The notes under the pieces were generated by a model. It saw nothing but the letters and a program-made list of their open reading frames with translations. It did no database searches and was not told where the DNA came from. A DNA stretch of 64,000 bases from Novosphingobium capsulatum NBRC 12533 (GTDB lineage: Bacteria > Pseudomonadota > Alphaproteobacteria > Sphingomonadales > Sphingomonadaceae): NCBI RefSeq assembly GCF_001598375.1, contig NZ_BCYV01000009.1:1-64000 (forward strand). The letters run 5' to 3'. This document shows, piece after piece, positions 1-8,821 of the stretch. Position 1 is the stretch's first letter. Each line of letters begins with the position of its first letter. The position numbers were made by a program, and so were the translations under genes.

Positions 1-128
1 CCAGCCAAGCCCTGCGGCCACTGGCCCATTTCATCAAACCGATCCGTGGTGGCGCCTTAGCGAATGCGCAATTTCCGGCGGCCATGATCGATACGGTTGG
101 GGCGTTTCAAAAGCCGGCGCGCTGGTAA
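1..128 (+). CDS. C-terminal fragment of an unidentified protein (partial)
   Basis: A frame open from base 3 to a TAA at 126-128 gives about 41 residues, including FIKPIRGGAL and ending PARW. It stops 29 bases before the ribosome-binding site of the DUF262 gene, so it could be the 3' end of the preceding gene in a type I restriction operon, where hsdS or hsdM often stands. The fragment is too short to assign to a family. A competing reading is that the DUF262 frame itself is open to the left edge of the window. Composition favours neither clearly. Confidence 0.35.
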   Translation, partial: SQALRPLAHFIKPIRGGALANAQFPAAMIDTVGAFQKPARW

Positions 129-157
129 ATCCGCATTGGCGATCAGGGGGACAAGAG

Positions 158-1999
158 TTGACTGCCTTCAAGACGATTGATTCCGAAGACCTGAGCATCG
201 CCAAGGTGTTTCAGTCCTTCTACAAGGTCCCCGATTACCAGCGCGAATATGTCTGGGGCGAGAAGGATGCCCAGGGCGAGCGCGGCGACGAGGTCGAGCA
301 GTTCCTGCAGGATATTTTTGGCGAATTCGAGCAGGCGACCAAGGACGATGCGCCGGAATATTTCATCGGCACCATCGTGGTTTGCGCCGACAAGGACGGT
401 GTGCTCGATCTGATTGATGGGCAACAGCGCACCACCACCAGTTTCCTGACACTGTGCGCGTTGCGGGATGCTTTGGCCGCTCTTGGCGCTGAAACACCGG
501 CCACGCTGTCAGATCAGATTTTGTCCAGCAGCACCGACTGGCAGGGAGATACCGTCAACCGGATGCGCCTCGATCTGCAATATGAGGACGCGCAGGGCGT
601 GATGGCCGAATACGGTGAAGGCAAGGGCTATGACGCGCGCAAGGACGGCACACGCTCGATCCGGAATCTGGCCAATGCCTATGCCGCCATTCGCGAGTTT
701 CTGAAGGACAAGTTTGGCGATGATGTGCAAGCTGTCCGGCGCTTTCACGGCTATTTCACCAACAAGGTCAAGCTGATCCGCATTCAGACCCCGGATGTCA
801 GCCGGGCGCTCAAGATCTTTGAGACCATCAATGATCGCGGCGTCGGCCTGGACGCGATGGACCTGCTGAAAAATCTGCTGTTCATGAATGCCAAGGCGGA
901 CCAATTCCGCAAGCTGAAGGATGAGTGGAAGGCACTGACACAGGCGCTCTATGGCGCGGGTGAAAAGCCGCTTCGCTTCCTGCGCTATTACATCCTCGCC
1001 AATTTCAATGTGCGCGACGCCAAAATCCGCGAAGAGGACATCTACAACTGGTTGGTCAAGGCCAACGATCAGACCAACCATATCGGCGATCCGCTGGGCT
1101 TTGCTGTCCGGCTCAAAGAAGCGGCGCTGGACTATGCCAATTTTGCTACGCTCAAGAACCAGCAGGGTCATTTGGAAAGCGGGCTGGCCAACACCAGGGC
1201 GCTGGGCGGCAGTGCCATCAAGCAACATCATATCCTGCTGTTGGCCGGGCGGCATTTGACGGGCGAACGGTTCACGCGACTTTGCAACGCGATTGAAGAG
1301 GTGATGTGCGTCTGGCTGATTGCTGGCGTTTTGACCAAGGATTATGAACGCGCCATCGCCCAAGGCACAAAAGCCCTGCGCGAAGTGAAGACCGATGCCG
1401 ATCTGGATGCCTTCATCACCAGCTTCGTCGATGGTCAGAAATCGCTTTATCATGAACGGTTTCGCCAAGCCCTGCTTACGCTGAAAAGCTGGAATGTTCG
1501 GCAGTTTCGCCTGAAATATCTCCTCGCGAAGTTTACCCAGTATTTCGACATTCAGGCATACGGGGCTGCCGGCAAAGACCAACTGGGGCCTTATCTCGTC
1601 TCGAAGGTCGAAGTAGAGCACATCCTCGCGCGGGGGGCGGATGAAGCCGCGCAGGCAGAATTTGGCGACGGCGCGAAGGATATCAATCTGACTGAGAGTC
1701 TCGGCAATTTTGTGCTGCTGGAGAAGGCTGTAAACATCGTGGCGAGTAACGCCGCCTATTCTGTGAAAGCCGCGCAATACCCGAATTCGCAGTTCCTCCT
1801 GACCCGGTGCCAAACCGAACTGATGCAGGTAGGCGTGAACGATCAGATCACGCGAGCCATGAAAAGGCTCGACCCAAGCCCAACATGGACAGCCGAGACC
1901 ATCCGCCAGCGCCAAGAGTGGTATGCTGATGTTGCCTTGGATGTTTGGGGCCTGCGACATGTGAAGCCGCACGATATTTTCGACGAAATGTTCGGCTAA
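158..1999 (+). CDS. DUF262 and DUF1524 domain protein (GmrSD-like)
   Basis: The protein is 613 aa. The N-terminal DUF262 domain shows the entry motif VPDYQREY near residue 25 and the nucleotide-binding signature DGQQRTTT near residue 87, as in the GmrS/DndB-like ParB fold. The C-terminal third carries the DUF1524 pattern: EVEHIL, then LGNFVLL, then a downstream Asn-rich stretch, corresponding to the HNH-like nuclease half (GmrD). Fused DUF262-DUF1524 proteins are associated with modification-dependent DNA cleavage and are often embedded in type I restriction loci. The start is TTG at 158, chosen for the AGGGGG box 7 bases upstream and because VPDYQRE then sits at the usual distance. The frame is open further left without another start. 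hsdR follows after 18 bases, so the two are probably co-transcribed. GC is lower than in the rest of the window. Confidence 0.85.
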   Translation: MTAFKTIDSEDLSIAKVFQSFYKVPDYQREYVWGEKDAQGERGDEVEQFLQDIFGEFEQATKDDAPEYFIGTIVVCADKDGVLDLIDGQQRTTTSFLTLCALRDALAALGAETPATLSDQILSSSTDWQGDTVNRMRLDLQYEDAQGVMAEYGEGKGYDARKDGTRSIRNLANAYAAIREFLKDKFGDDVQAVRRFHGYFTNKVKLIRIQTPDVSRALKIFETINDRGVGLDAMDLLKNLLFMNAKADQFRKLKDEWKALTQALYGAGEKPLRFLRYYILANFNVRDAKIREEDIYNWLVKANDQTNHIGDPLGFAVRLKEAALDYANFATLKNQQGHLESGLANTRALGGSAIKQHHILLLAGRHLTGERFTRLCNAIEEVMCVWLIAGVLTKDYERAIAQGTKALREVKTDADLDAFITSFVDGQKSLYHERFRQALLTLKSWNVRQFRLKYLLAKFTQYFDIQAYGAAGKDQLGPYLVSKVEVEHILARGADEAAQAEFGDGAKDINLTESLGNFVLLEKAVNIVASNAAYSVKAAQYPNSQFLLTRCQTELMQVGVNDQITRAMKRLDPSPTWTAETIRQRQEWYADVALDVWGLRHVKPHDIFDEMFG

Positions 2000-2017
2000 C
2001 GCGAAAGTCCATAGAAT

Positions 2018-5000
2018 ATGGCCAAACTGACTGAATCCCATGTCGAGGAAGCCGCGCTCGAATGGCTGGGCGAGATGGGCTGGCAGGTGGTCTATGGCAA
2101 TGATGTCTCGCCAGACAGCGCGCGGCCAGAGCGGGCTGCCTATGGCGATGTGCTGCTGCTGGGGCGGCTGCGGGAGGCGGTGGCGCGGCTCAATCCCGAT
2201 GTGCCAGAAGACGCGCGCGAAGATGCCCTGCGTCAGGTGGTGGCCGCACAAACGCCATCGCTGGTCGAAGAAAACCGGCGTTTGCACCGCATGATGGTCG
2301 AAGGCGTGCCGGTGGAATATCACGCGGCGGATGGCGTGATCCGCGGCGATCGGGTGCGTTTGATCGATTTCGACGGGCTGGAAACGGACAAAGACAGCAA
2401 CGACTGGCTGGCCGTAAACCAATTCACCGTGATTGAGGCAGGGCATAATCGCCGCCCCGACATTGTGCTTTTCGTCAACGGCCTGCCGCTGGCCGTGGTG
2501 GAGTTAAAGAATCCCGGCGACGAAAACGCCACGATGGATGGCGCTTTCAACCAGTTGCAGACCTACAAGCAGCAGATTACCTCACTGTTTCGCACCAACG
2601 CGCTGTTGGTGATCTCTGACGGGCTGGTGGCGCAGACCGGTTCGCTGACGGCCGACGAAGAGCGTTTCATGCCGTGGCGGACGATGGACGGCGCGACCAT
2701 TGCCGCCAAGGGGCTGCCCGAGCTTGAAGTCCTGCTGAAAGGCGTTTTCGACCGTGAGCGCCTCTTGGTGCTGATGCGCGATTTCACGGTGTTTGGCGAT
2801 ACAGGCAACGGCATCGCCAAGATTGTGGCGGGCTATCACCAGTACTTCGCCGCGCAAAATGCGATTGCGGCCACGCTGCGCGCGCTGCCTTCCGCGCGGG
2901 GCACAGGCTCTGAGCGCGACCGGCGGATTGGCGTGATCTGGCACACGCAAGGTTCGGGCAAGAGCCTGCTGATGGCTTTTTACGCGGGGCTTCTTGTGCG
3001 CCATCCCGTGCTGGAAAACCCCACGGTGCTGGTCATCACCGACCGTAACGATCTGGACGATCAGCTGTTCGGCACGTTTTCGATGTGCAGTGACCTGATC
3101 CGGCAAAAACCGGTTCAGGCCGAAAGCCGCGATCATTTGCAGGCCTTGCTGGATCGGGCTTCGGGCGGGGTGATTTTCACCACGATCCAGAAGTTCGCGC
3201 CCGCCGATGGGGATGCCTACCCCGCGATCAGCGACCGGCAGAACATCATCGTTATGGCGGACGAAGCGCATCGGTCGCAATATGGCTTTCGCGCCCGGAT
3301 TGATCCCAAGACCGGCAAGCGCGCCTATGGCCATGCCAAATATCTGCGTGACGCACTGCCCAATGCCTCGTTCATCGGCTTTACCGGAACGCCGATCGAG
3401 ACTGACGACGTCAACACGCCCGCTGTGTTCGGGGAATATGTCGATATTTACGATATCTCCCGCGCGGTGGAGGACGGGGCAACGGTTCCGATCTATTACG
3501 AAAGCCGTCTCGCCCGGATCGAACTGCCCGGGGACCAAATCCCGCTGATCGATGCCGAGATCGAGGAACTGACCGAAGACGAAGCCGAGCGGGATTCGGA
3601 GAAGCTGAAAGCGCGGTGGGCGGCGGTTGAAAGGCTGGTTGGATCAAAGGAGCGGCTGAAGTTGATCGCGGCCGATCTGGTGGAACATCTGGAAAACCGC
3701 CTTGCTGCGATGGATGGCAAAGCGATGGCGGTGTGTATGAGCCGCCGCATTTGCGTGGCGCTCTACGACGAAATCATCGCCTTGCGGCCGGACTGGCATT
3801 CGGACGATGACGCAGAAGGCGTAATCAAAATCGTTATGACCGGCGCCGCGTCCGATCCGCCGGAATGGCAGCGCCATATCGGCGGCAGAAAGCGGCGCGA
3901 TGATCTCGCCAAACGGGCGCGCAAAGTGGGCGATCCGCTCAAGTTGGTCATCGTGCGCGACATGTGGCTCACGGGCTTTGACGCGCCCTGCATGCACACG
4001 ATGTACATCGACAAGCCCATGCGTGGCCACGGGCTGATGCAGGCCATTGCCCGCGTCAATCGCGTGTTCCGCGACAAGGAAGCCGGGTTGATCGTAGATT
4101 ACATCGGCATTGCCCAAAACCTGAAGGCGGCTTTGGGGATTTACTCTCCATCCGATCAGGAACAGGTCGGCATCGACGAAGCCATGGCTATCCGCGTCAT
4201 GCTTGAACGCTTCGACATCGTACAGGCTATGTTCCACGGGTTTGACTGCGCGCCCGGCATTCAAGGCACACCTGCCCAGCGCCTCAAATGTCTGGCGGAG
4301 GCTATCGAATGGATCTTAGCGCGCCAGCATGAAGTGGCGCTGCACCAAACCTCGGACGATGCCAAAAAGGCGGCGCATCGCCGGTTTCAGGATGCCGTTC
4401 TTGCATTGGGCAAGGCCTTCGCTTTGGCCGCCGCCAGCGATGAGGCAAAAGCCATCCGCGATGAGGTTGCCTTTTATCAGACCATCCGGGCGGCCCTGGT
4501 GAAAAGCTCCGGCACTGGCAAGACGGAGCAAGAGCGGGAATTTGCCGTCCAGCAGTTGATCGACCGGTCAGTCGTCACCACCGAAATCATCGACATCCTG
4601 CAAGCGGCGGGCCTGACATCCCCAGACATCTCGATATTGTCGGACGAGTTTCTGGCCGAGATGAAGAATTCCGAGCGACCCAATCTGGCGCTTGAGGCAC
4701 TGAAAAAGCTGCTGGCAGACAAGATCCGCTCTCGCTCGAAAACCCACGTAGTCGAGAGCCGAAAATATTCCGAACGGCTGAGCGAAGCTATCGCGCGCTA
4801 CCACACCAATGCCATTAGCACCGTCGAGGTGCTGCAAACGCTGATCGAACTGGCCCGCGAAATCCGCGAGCAGCAGACGCGGGGCGAGGCCGAAGGTCTG
4901 ACGCCCGAGGAAGAGGCATTCTACGACGCGCTGGCTGACAACGATAGCGCCGCAGAAATCTTGGGCAATGACAGCTTAAAGGTGATTGCAGCAGAATTGG

Positions 5001-5179
5001 TATCCAGCCTCAAATCCAATGCCAGCGTCGACTGGGCACATAGAGAATCCGCCCGTGCGAGGATGCGTGTTCTGGTGAAGCGCATTTTGCGTAAATACGG
5101 CTATCCCCCAGACCTGCAAGATGCTGCGGTGCAAACAGTGTTACAACAGGCTGAATTGCTTGCCGGGCGCTGGCAATGA
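2018..5179 (+). CDS. hsdR: Type I restriction endonuclease, R subunit
   Basis: This 1053-aa protein is the ATP-driven translocase and nuclease of a type I restriction-modification complex. The HSDR_N nuclease domain comes first, with a PD-(D/E)xK centre at D148, E162 and K164 (RPDIV then VELKN). The SF2 helicase core follows, with Walker A TQGSGKS near 311, DEAH near 414 and GFTGTP near 453. The length is typical of the family. All nuclease and ATPase residues needed look intact, so the subunit should be active if it has partners. The methylase (HsdM) and specificity (HsdS) subunits are not in the window; the gene order, with a DUF262 protein directly upstream, suggests they precede position 1. 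The C-terminal 350 residues are helical and would dock to HsdM. Confidence 0.95.
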   Translation: MAKLTESHVEEAALEWLGEMGWQVVYGNDVSPDSARPERAAYGDVLLLGRLREAVARLNPDVPEDAREDALRQVVAAQTPSLVEENRRLHRMMVEGVPVEYHAADGVIRGDRVRLIDFDGLETDKDSNDWLAVNQFTVIEAGHNRRPDIVLFVNGLPLAVVELKNPGDENATMDGAFNQLQTYKQQITSLFRTNALLVISDGLVAQTGSLTADEERFMPWRTMDGATIAAKGLPELEVLLKGVFDRERLLVLMRDFTVFGDTGNGIAKIVAGYHQYFAAQNAIAATLRALPSARGTGSERDRRIGVIWHTQGSGKSLLMAFYAGLLVRHPVLENPTVLVITDRNDLDDQLFGTFSMCSDLIRQKPVQAESRDHLQALLDRASGGVIFTTIQKFAPADGDAYPAISDRQNIIVMADEAHRSQYGFRARIDPKTGKRAYGHAKYLRDALPNASFIGFTGTPIETDDVNTPAVFGEYVDIYDISRAVEDGATVPIYYESRLARIELPGDQIPLIDAEIEELTEDEAERDSEKLKARWAAVERLVGSKERLKLIAADLVEHLENRLAAMDGKAMAVCMSRRICVALYDEIIALRPDWHSDDDAEGVIKIVMTGAASDPPEWQRHIGGRKRRDDLAKRARKVGDPLKLVIVRDMWLTGFDAPCMHTMYIDKPMRGHGLMQAIARVNRVFRDKEAGLIVDYIGIAQNLKAALGIYSPSDQEQVGIDEAMAIRVMLERFDIVQAMFHGFDCAPGIQGTPAQRLKCLAEAIEWILARQHEVALHQTSDDAKKAAHRRFQDAVLALGKAFALAAASDEAKAIRDEVAFYQTIRAALVKSSGTGKTEQEREFAVQQLIDRSVVTTEIIDILQAAGLTSPDISILSDEFLAEMKNSERPNLALEALKKLLADKIRSRSKTHVVESRKYSERLSEAIARYHTNAISTVEVLQTLIELAREIREQQTRGEAEGLTPEEEAFYDALADNDSAAEILGNDSLKVIAAELVSSLKSNASVDWAHRESARARMRVLVKRILRKYGYPPDLQDAAVQTVLQQAELLAGRWQ

Positions 5180-5671
5180 GTTCGCCGGCATTCAAGAGCC
5201 AACTTTGCGTCTGCGTGCCGGCGTCCCAAAGTCAGCTGCGAGGCCTAGCGCTTTCCTGAATTCGGCGGCACAAAACACGTGCTGAATAGTGCACTGACGA
5301 TTGCGGGGAGCGATGTTATGCAAGTGCTACGATCATCGTGTTAACCGTAAATGGCCTTCAGACATAGGCTCTTAGACGGGCAAAAGTTGCGTGCTGTGGG
5401 GAATTGGCGTATGGTCTTGTTGAAAGTTTAGCTAATTCATAGCGTTATTGGACGAAAGCTGGTCCTGTAAGCGGCACCACGGGTTTCTTCCCATAAAATC
5501 TCAAAATATTGATTTGGCTAGATTTTCCGTCGATTTCGTCTTCCGGATGCTCTCGCTTTGCGCCAGAATTTCGCACCGCGGTTTACGCCAGGTGGGGGCA
5601 TTTCCGGGGAAAACGGGAGCCTGGCAAAAGGCGTTGCCGCCAAATAGGCACGTTTGCTGCTGTGGCTGCCG
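5180..5671. other. Gene-poor interval between hsdR and the GT39 gene
   Basis: About 490 bases of distinctly lower GC than the catabolic region to the right. I see no convincing gene. One open frame on the plus strand (TTG at 5448) has no recognisable sequence, no good ribosome-binding site and runs into the 3' end of the opposing glycosyltransferase. The interval separates converging genes and marks the right border of the accessory restriction segment. No tRNA, integrase or clear direct repeat was found in it. Confidence 0.5.
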
Positions 5672-7201
5672 TCAGGAGAAGTTCTTGAGATCCGGCCACA
5701 TCTCGGTCAGCGATGGCTTCACGTTTTCGCACAGCGCGATCACCTTGCCGTTTTCATATGCCATGGCATAGCGCGACCAGGTTTGGCCGAGCAGCGTGAC
5801 CTTGCGGCAATAGGGCTGCATGGCGGCCAGGTCATCCTGCACCGACAGCACGTGGATGGGATGCTGTCCGCGCAGGCCCCAGAGGTAATACTGGTTGTGC
5901 CCGCTCAACGCTGGCGGCAGGTCGTGGCCGTAGAGATCGAGCGCGGCCGCTTCGCCATAGTTGTCCACCTTGATGGCCGTGACCGCGCGCTCCGGCGCCG
6001 GGATGCGGGCCCAGGCTGCATCGACCTGCCGCGCGAAATCGCGCCAGCCCAACTGGTCTGCCATGCTCTGTGGCAAGGCTGTGCCGGCAAAGCTGCGCTC
6101 TTGCTGCTGCGGCGCCAGCCCGGTTGCCCGCACATAGCGTTCCAACGCGGCTGGTGACAGGATCGGCAGGGCGACCGGCGCGGCCAGGGCGGCGACAATG
6201 ACGGCTGCTACGGCGATCGCCGCCACACCCACTTTGACCGGCATGCTTTTAACCCAGGGTGTCAGCGCCGTCGCGCCGATCACGAACAAGGTGGGGTAGA
6301 GCGGCGCCAGATAATAGTCCTTGCCGTGACCAAGGCGCACGATGACGATCACCACGACCGCGCCGATCACCAGGAAACGAAGATCGGCCAGGCGCCTTGC
6401 CAGGAACGGCGCCGCCAGGCCCGCCATCCACAGCGGCGCGAACGCCGGGTTCATCACCAGCACCTGGTTGACGAGGAACGGCATGGCATCGACCGCCGCG
6501 TTCTTGCCCTTGGCCGCTGCTGCCAATTCCAGGAACGGAAAGCCGTGGGCATATTGCCAGAGGAAAGACGGCACCGCGATGATGGCGGCAATCGCCACGC
6601 CGCCCCACAAGGCCGGCCGCCGCAGCAGCACGCGGCCCGGCGTGACGAGCAGGCCGGCGGTTAGGCCGACCATCCAGAACAGCATGGCATACTTGATCTC
6701 AAGCGTGAGCCCGACCAGCAGCCCCGCCCCCAGCAACGCGCGATCATCACCGTCGCGACCGGCTTTGACCAGCAGATAGGCAAGCGCCGTCCAGGCCAGC
6801 GGCTCGAAAGCCGAGGTGTTGAGCGTGGCAACGATGCCCATCAGCATGGGCGCGAGGGCGCAGGCCAGGCCGGCCATCGCCTGTGCCAGCCTTCCCCCGC
6901 CCAGCAGCCGCGCGAAGCGCATCGCCAGCCATACCAGCGCCCCGCCCGCCAGCGCCGTCGGCACACGCAAGCCAAAGGCGCCCCATCCCAGCTTGAACAG
7001 GCCAGCGGCGAGCAAGGGCACGCCGGGCGGCTGGTCGACATAGCCGAACGCAGGGTGCTGTCCGCAGACGATGAAGTAGAGCTCGTCGCGGAACAGGTCG
7101 TACCGCCCGGCAAACAGCAGGTGGACTGCAGCAACGGCAAGGCCCGCAACCAGCGCCAGGCGCTGGTCCGGACATTTGGCGCTGGAAACAGGCACTGTCA
7201 T
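5672..7201 (-). CDS. GT39-type membrane glycosyltransferase (ArnT/PMT-like)
   Basis: This 509-aa polytopic membrane protein has an N-terminal helix followed by the first-loop acidic motif FRDELYF near residue 38 and the FGYVDQPP segment. Both are characteristic of undecaprenyl-phosphate-sugar-dependent glycosyltransferases of the PMT/ArnT superfamily (PF13231). About ten further hydrophobic segments follow, with a soluble C-terminal part. It should transfer a sugar from a polyprenyl carrier on the periplasmic face of the inner membrane; the acceptor is unknown. The start at 7201 is preferred over longer versions because a CAGGA box precedes it and longer forms would overlap the VOC gene, whose stop lies 19 bases upstream. 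It is probably co-transcribed with that gene. Confidence 0.8.
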   Translation of the reverse strand: MTVPVSSAKCPDQRLALVAGLAVAAVHLLFAGRYDLFRDELYFIVCGQHPAFGYVDQPPGVPLLAAGLFKLGWGAFGLRVPTALAGGALVWLAMRFARLLGGGRLAQAMAGLACALAPMLMGIVATLNTSAFEPLAWTALAYLLVKAGRDGDDRALLGAGLLVGLTLEIKYAMLFWMVGLTAGLLVTPGRVLLRRPALWGGVAIAAIIAVPSFLWQYAHGFPFLELAAAAKGKNAAVDAMPFLVNQVLVMNPAFAPLWMAGLAAPFLARRLADLRFLVIGAVVVIVIVRLGHGKDYYLAPLYPTLFVIGATALTPWVKSMPVKVGVAAIAVAAVIVAALAAPVALPILSPAALERYVRATGLAPQQQERSFAGTALPQSMADQLGWRDFARQVDAAWARIPAPERAVTAIKVDNYGEAAALDLYGHDLPPALSGHNQYYLWGLRGQHPIHVLSVQDDLAAMQPYCRKVTLLGQTWSRYAMAYENGKVIALCENVKPSLTEMWPDLKNFS

Positions 7202-7220
7202 CGATCCATTCCTGCGGGCA

Positions 7221-7601
7221 TCAGTTCGAGGGCTCGCCCACGTCGATGCGGTTTCCATCCGGATCGGCGAACACGAAAGCGCGCTGGCCATAGTCCTTGT
7301 CGGCCAGGCGTTTGATGATCCGCACACCTTTGCTTTCGCAGATGGCGTAGAGTGCCGCCACGTCGCTGACGTAGATATGCATGACGTTGGTGGTCGACGG
7401 CTTGTGACCGGGCGTGCGGCTCAGGTGAATTTCCGCGCGCCCCTTCTTGAGGACCATGAAGCCGACCGGAGATCCGTTCTCGAATACTTTCTCAAAGCCG
7501 AGCACGCCCACGTAAAAGTCGTGCGCGGCGTGAATGTCCCGCACGCTGATTCCGGGTGCGGCGCGTCCGAACGTGATGTCAGCTATTCCAGGTTCCACCA
7601 T
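7221..7601 (-). CDS. VOC family (glyoxalase/bleomycin-resistance-like) protein
   Basis: The protein is 126 aa, one VOC module pair. Recognisable features are APGISVRDIHAAHDFYV at the N-terminus, a central HIYVSDV strand and the terminal FADPDGNRID motif that usually supplies the last metal ligand or scaffold residue. The family covers glyoxalases, extradiol dioxygenases, epimerases and drug-binding proteins. At this length it is most like a glyoxalase/bleomycin-resistance protein rather than a ring-cleaving dioxygenase. It lies 19 bases before the GT39 gene and diverges from an araC-type gene, with the shared intergenic region containing a dyad element also found at the hydroquinone locus. 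The physiological substrate is unknown. Confidence 0.75.
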   Translation of the reverse strand: MVEPGIADITFGRAAPGISVRDIHAAHDFYVGVLGFEKVFENGSPVGFMVLKKGRAEIHLSRTPGHKPSTTNVMHIYVSDVAALYAICESKGVRIIKRLADKDYGQRAFVFADPDGNRIDVGEPSN

Positions 7602-7799
7602 CGTCTTGTCCTTGCCAGGCAGGGGCGGCGGTGCGCGTGCCGATTGCGGAGCGGTGTCCTTGGCGCGGTGTTGAACACCGGCCGATTATCCATGTCAACC
7701 AATGGGCTGATCGGCCGGGCAAAGCTGCCAGCGGTCGGGCATGGCTGCCATGGCACGCGAGTCCGCCAGGTGGCCATGGCATCGTCCATCAAGCCGCGA

Positions 7800-7815
7800 C
7801 TGTACAATCGTACGG
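7800..7815. promoter_or_regulatory. Putative operator, copy 1 of a 16-bp dyad
   Basis: The sequence CTGTACAATCGTACGG has two GTAC-centred half-sites spaced by four bases, with outer bases continuing the dyad. It lies about 60 bases upstream of the araC-type start and 200 bases from the VOC start. A near copy (13 of 16 bases identical on the same strand) lies in the divergent promoter region at 18569-18584. Which protein binds is unknown. TetR or GntR proteins prefer such dyads, and AraC proteins normally do not. Confidence 0.45.
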
Positions 7816-7875
7816 TTTTTCGCTACGCCGCGTGCGGGACCGGAAAAACCGGCAGGCCGGGAGAGAGGATTGGCT

Positions 7876-8772
7876 ATGCGTATCGGCACCGAATCGGGAC
7901 TTACAGCCGCAGACACTCACGGCATTCTGCTGCGGCCGGAACACGAGGTCTTGCAGTCGAGCGACTCGCTGGAATGGCAGTCGTTCTATGCCTCGCACCA
8001 GCGCGAGGCCCCCTATGCCGACACGTTCGGCGGAAATGACCATCATCTCATCATCGTGCATCTCAATGGCCCGGTGCGCATCCGGCGCGAACTGAGCGGC
8101 GAACGGCGCGAGGCGCGGATCGGCACCGGTGGGCTGTTTATCCTGCCGGCGCAGCGCGACTTCGGCGTGGCGCTCATGTCACCGCTGGAGACGGTGCACC
8201 TCTACGTCCATCGCAAGCTGATCGCGGCGACAGTGCGCGAACTGTGCGACGATGCGCTGGACTCGGTGGAGTTCCTGCCGCGCATGGGAGAGCACGATCC
8301 GCTGCTCGAACAACTGGCGCGGCTGGCCTGCACGATGATCAAGGAGCGGCAATCCGATCTGTTTGCCGACAGCGTCGCCCGCCTCATCGCCGCGCAACTG
8401 GTTCGCCATCATGCTCTGGCAAAACGGGTGGAACTGCCGCGGATCACCGGGCTCCAGCCGAGCCAGATCGCCCGGGTGCGCGCTCTGGTTGCAGAGAAGA
8501 TGGAAGCGCCGATCAGCGTGGACGATCTTGCCCGTGCGGCCAATTTGAGCCCGATCCATTTCGCGCGCCAGTTCAAGCGCTCAACCGGGCGGGCGCCCTA
8601 TCAGTACATCATCGAGCAGCGGGTGGAGCGTGCGCGCGACCTGCTGCGTGGCGATCTGCCGATTGCCGAGATCGCCGTGCGGTGCGGCTTCACGCACCAG
8701 GAACACCTTACCCGGATCTTTGGCCGGACGACGGGCGTTACCCCGGCCGCCTATCGCCGTTCGCTTCGCTGA
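7876..8772 (+). CDS. AraC family transcriptional regulator
   Basis: The protein is 298 aa. The N-terminal 170 residues form the AraC-binding-like (AraC_binding_2/cupin) effector domain seen in regulators such as NahR-independent XylS/FeaR types. Residues about 200-298 hold the two helix-turn-helix motifs of the AraC family: VDDLARAANLSPIHFARQFK, then IAEIAVRCGFTHQEHLTRIF. The start at 7876 follows GAGAGAGGA; an ATG 45 codons upstream would add a low-complexity basic tail and is less likely. FeaR/XylS-type members usually activate aromatic or amine catabolism. It is divergent from the VOC gene and converges on the TonB receptor, so it is a candidate regulator of the aromatic genes to the right. 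Binding to the nearby GTAC dyad is not implied by family habit. Confidence 0.9.
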   Translation: MRIGTESGLTAADTHGILLRPEHEVLQSSDSLEWQSFYASHQREAPYADTFGGNDHHLIIVHLNGPVRIRRELSGERREARIGTGGLFILPAQRDFGVALMSPLETVHLYVHRKLIAATVRELCDDALDSVEFLPRMGEHDPLLEQLARLACTMIKERQSDLFADSVARLIAAQLVRHHALAKRVELPRITGLQPSQIARVRALVAEKMEAPISVDDLARAANLSPIHFARQFKRSTGRAPYQYIIEQRVERARDLLRGDLPIAEIAVRCGFTHQEHLTRIFGRTTGVTPAAYRRSLR

Positions 8773-8782
8773 GCGGTGGCCA

Positions 8783-8813
8783 CTGGGCCCCGGGACGCCC
8801 ATCCCGGGGCCAG
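8783..8813. terminator. Hairpin between convergent araC-type and TonB receptor genes
   Basis: A GC-rich stem (CTGG-GCCCCGGGA against TCCCGGGGC-CAG with one bulge, loop CGCCCA) sits 10 bases after the araC-type stop and 9 bases after the receptor stop on the other strand. No U-tract follows in either direction, so it may work as a barrier or RNA-stabilising hairpin rather than a classical intrinsic terminator. Confidence 0.5.
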
Positions 8814-8821
8814 CATCGCCA

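Noticed and set aside
5448..5771. 107-codon plus-strand open frame in the hsdR-GT39 gap
   Set aside because: TTG start without a good ribosome site, no family pattern, Cys/His-poor random-looking sequence, and its end runs antisense into the glycosyltransferase gene.
7221..7601. VOC protein as a ring-cleaving extradiol dioxygenase
   Set aside because: At 126 aa it has a single module pair and none of the His-His-Glu arrangement expected of type I extradiol enzymes.
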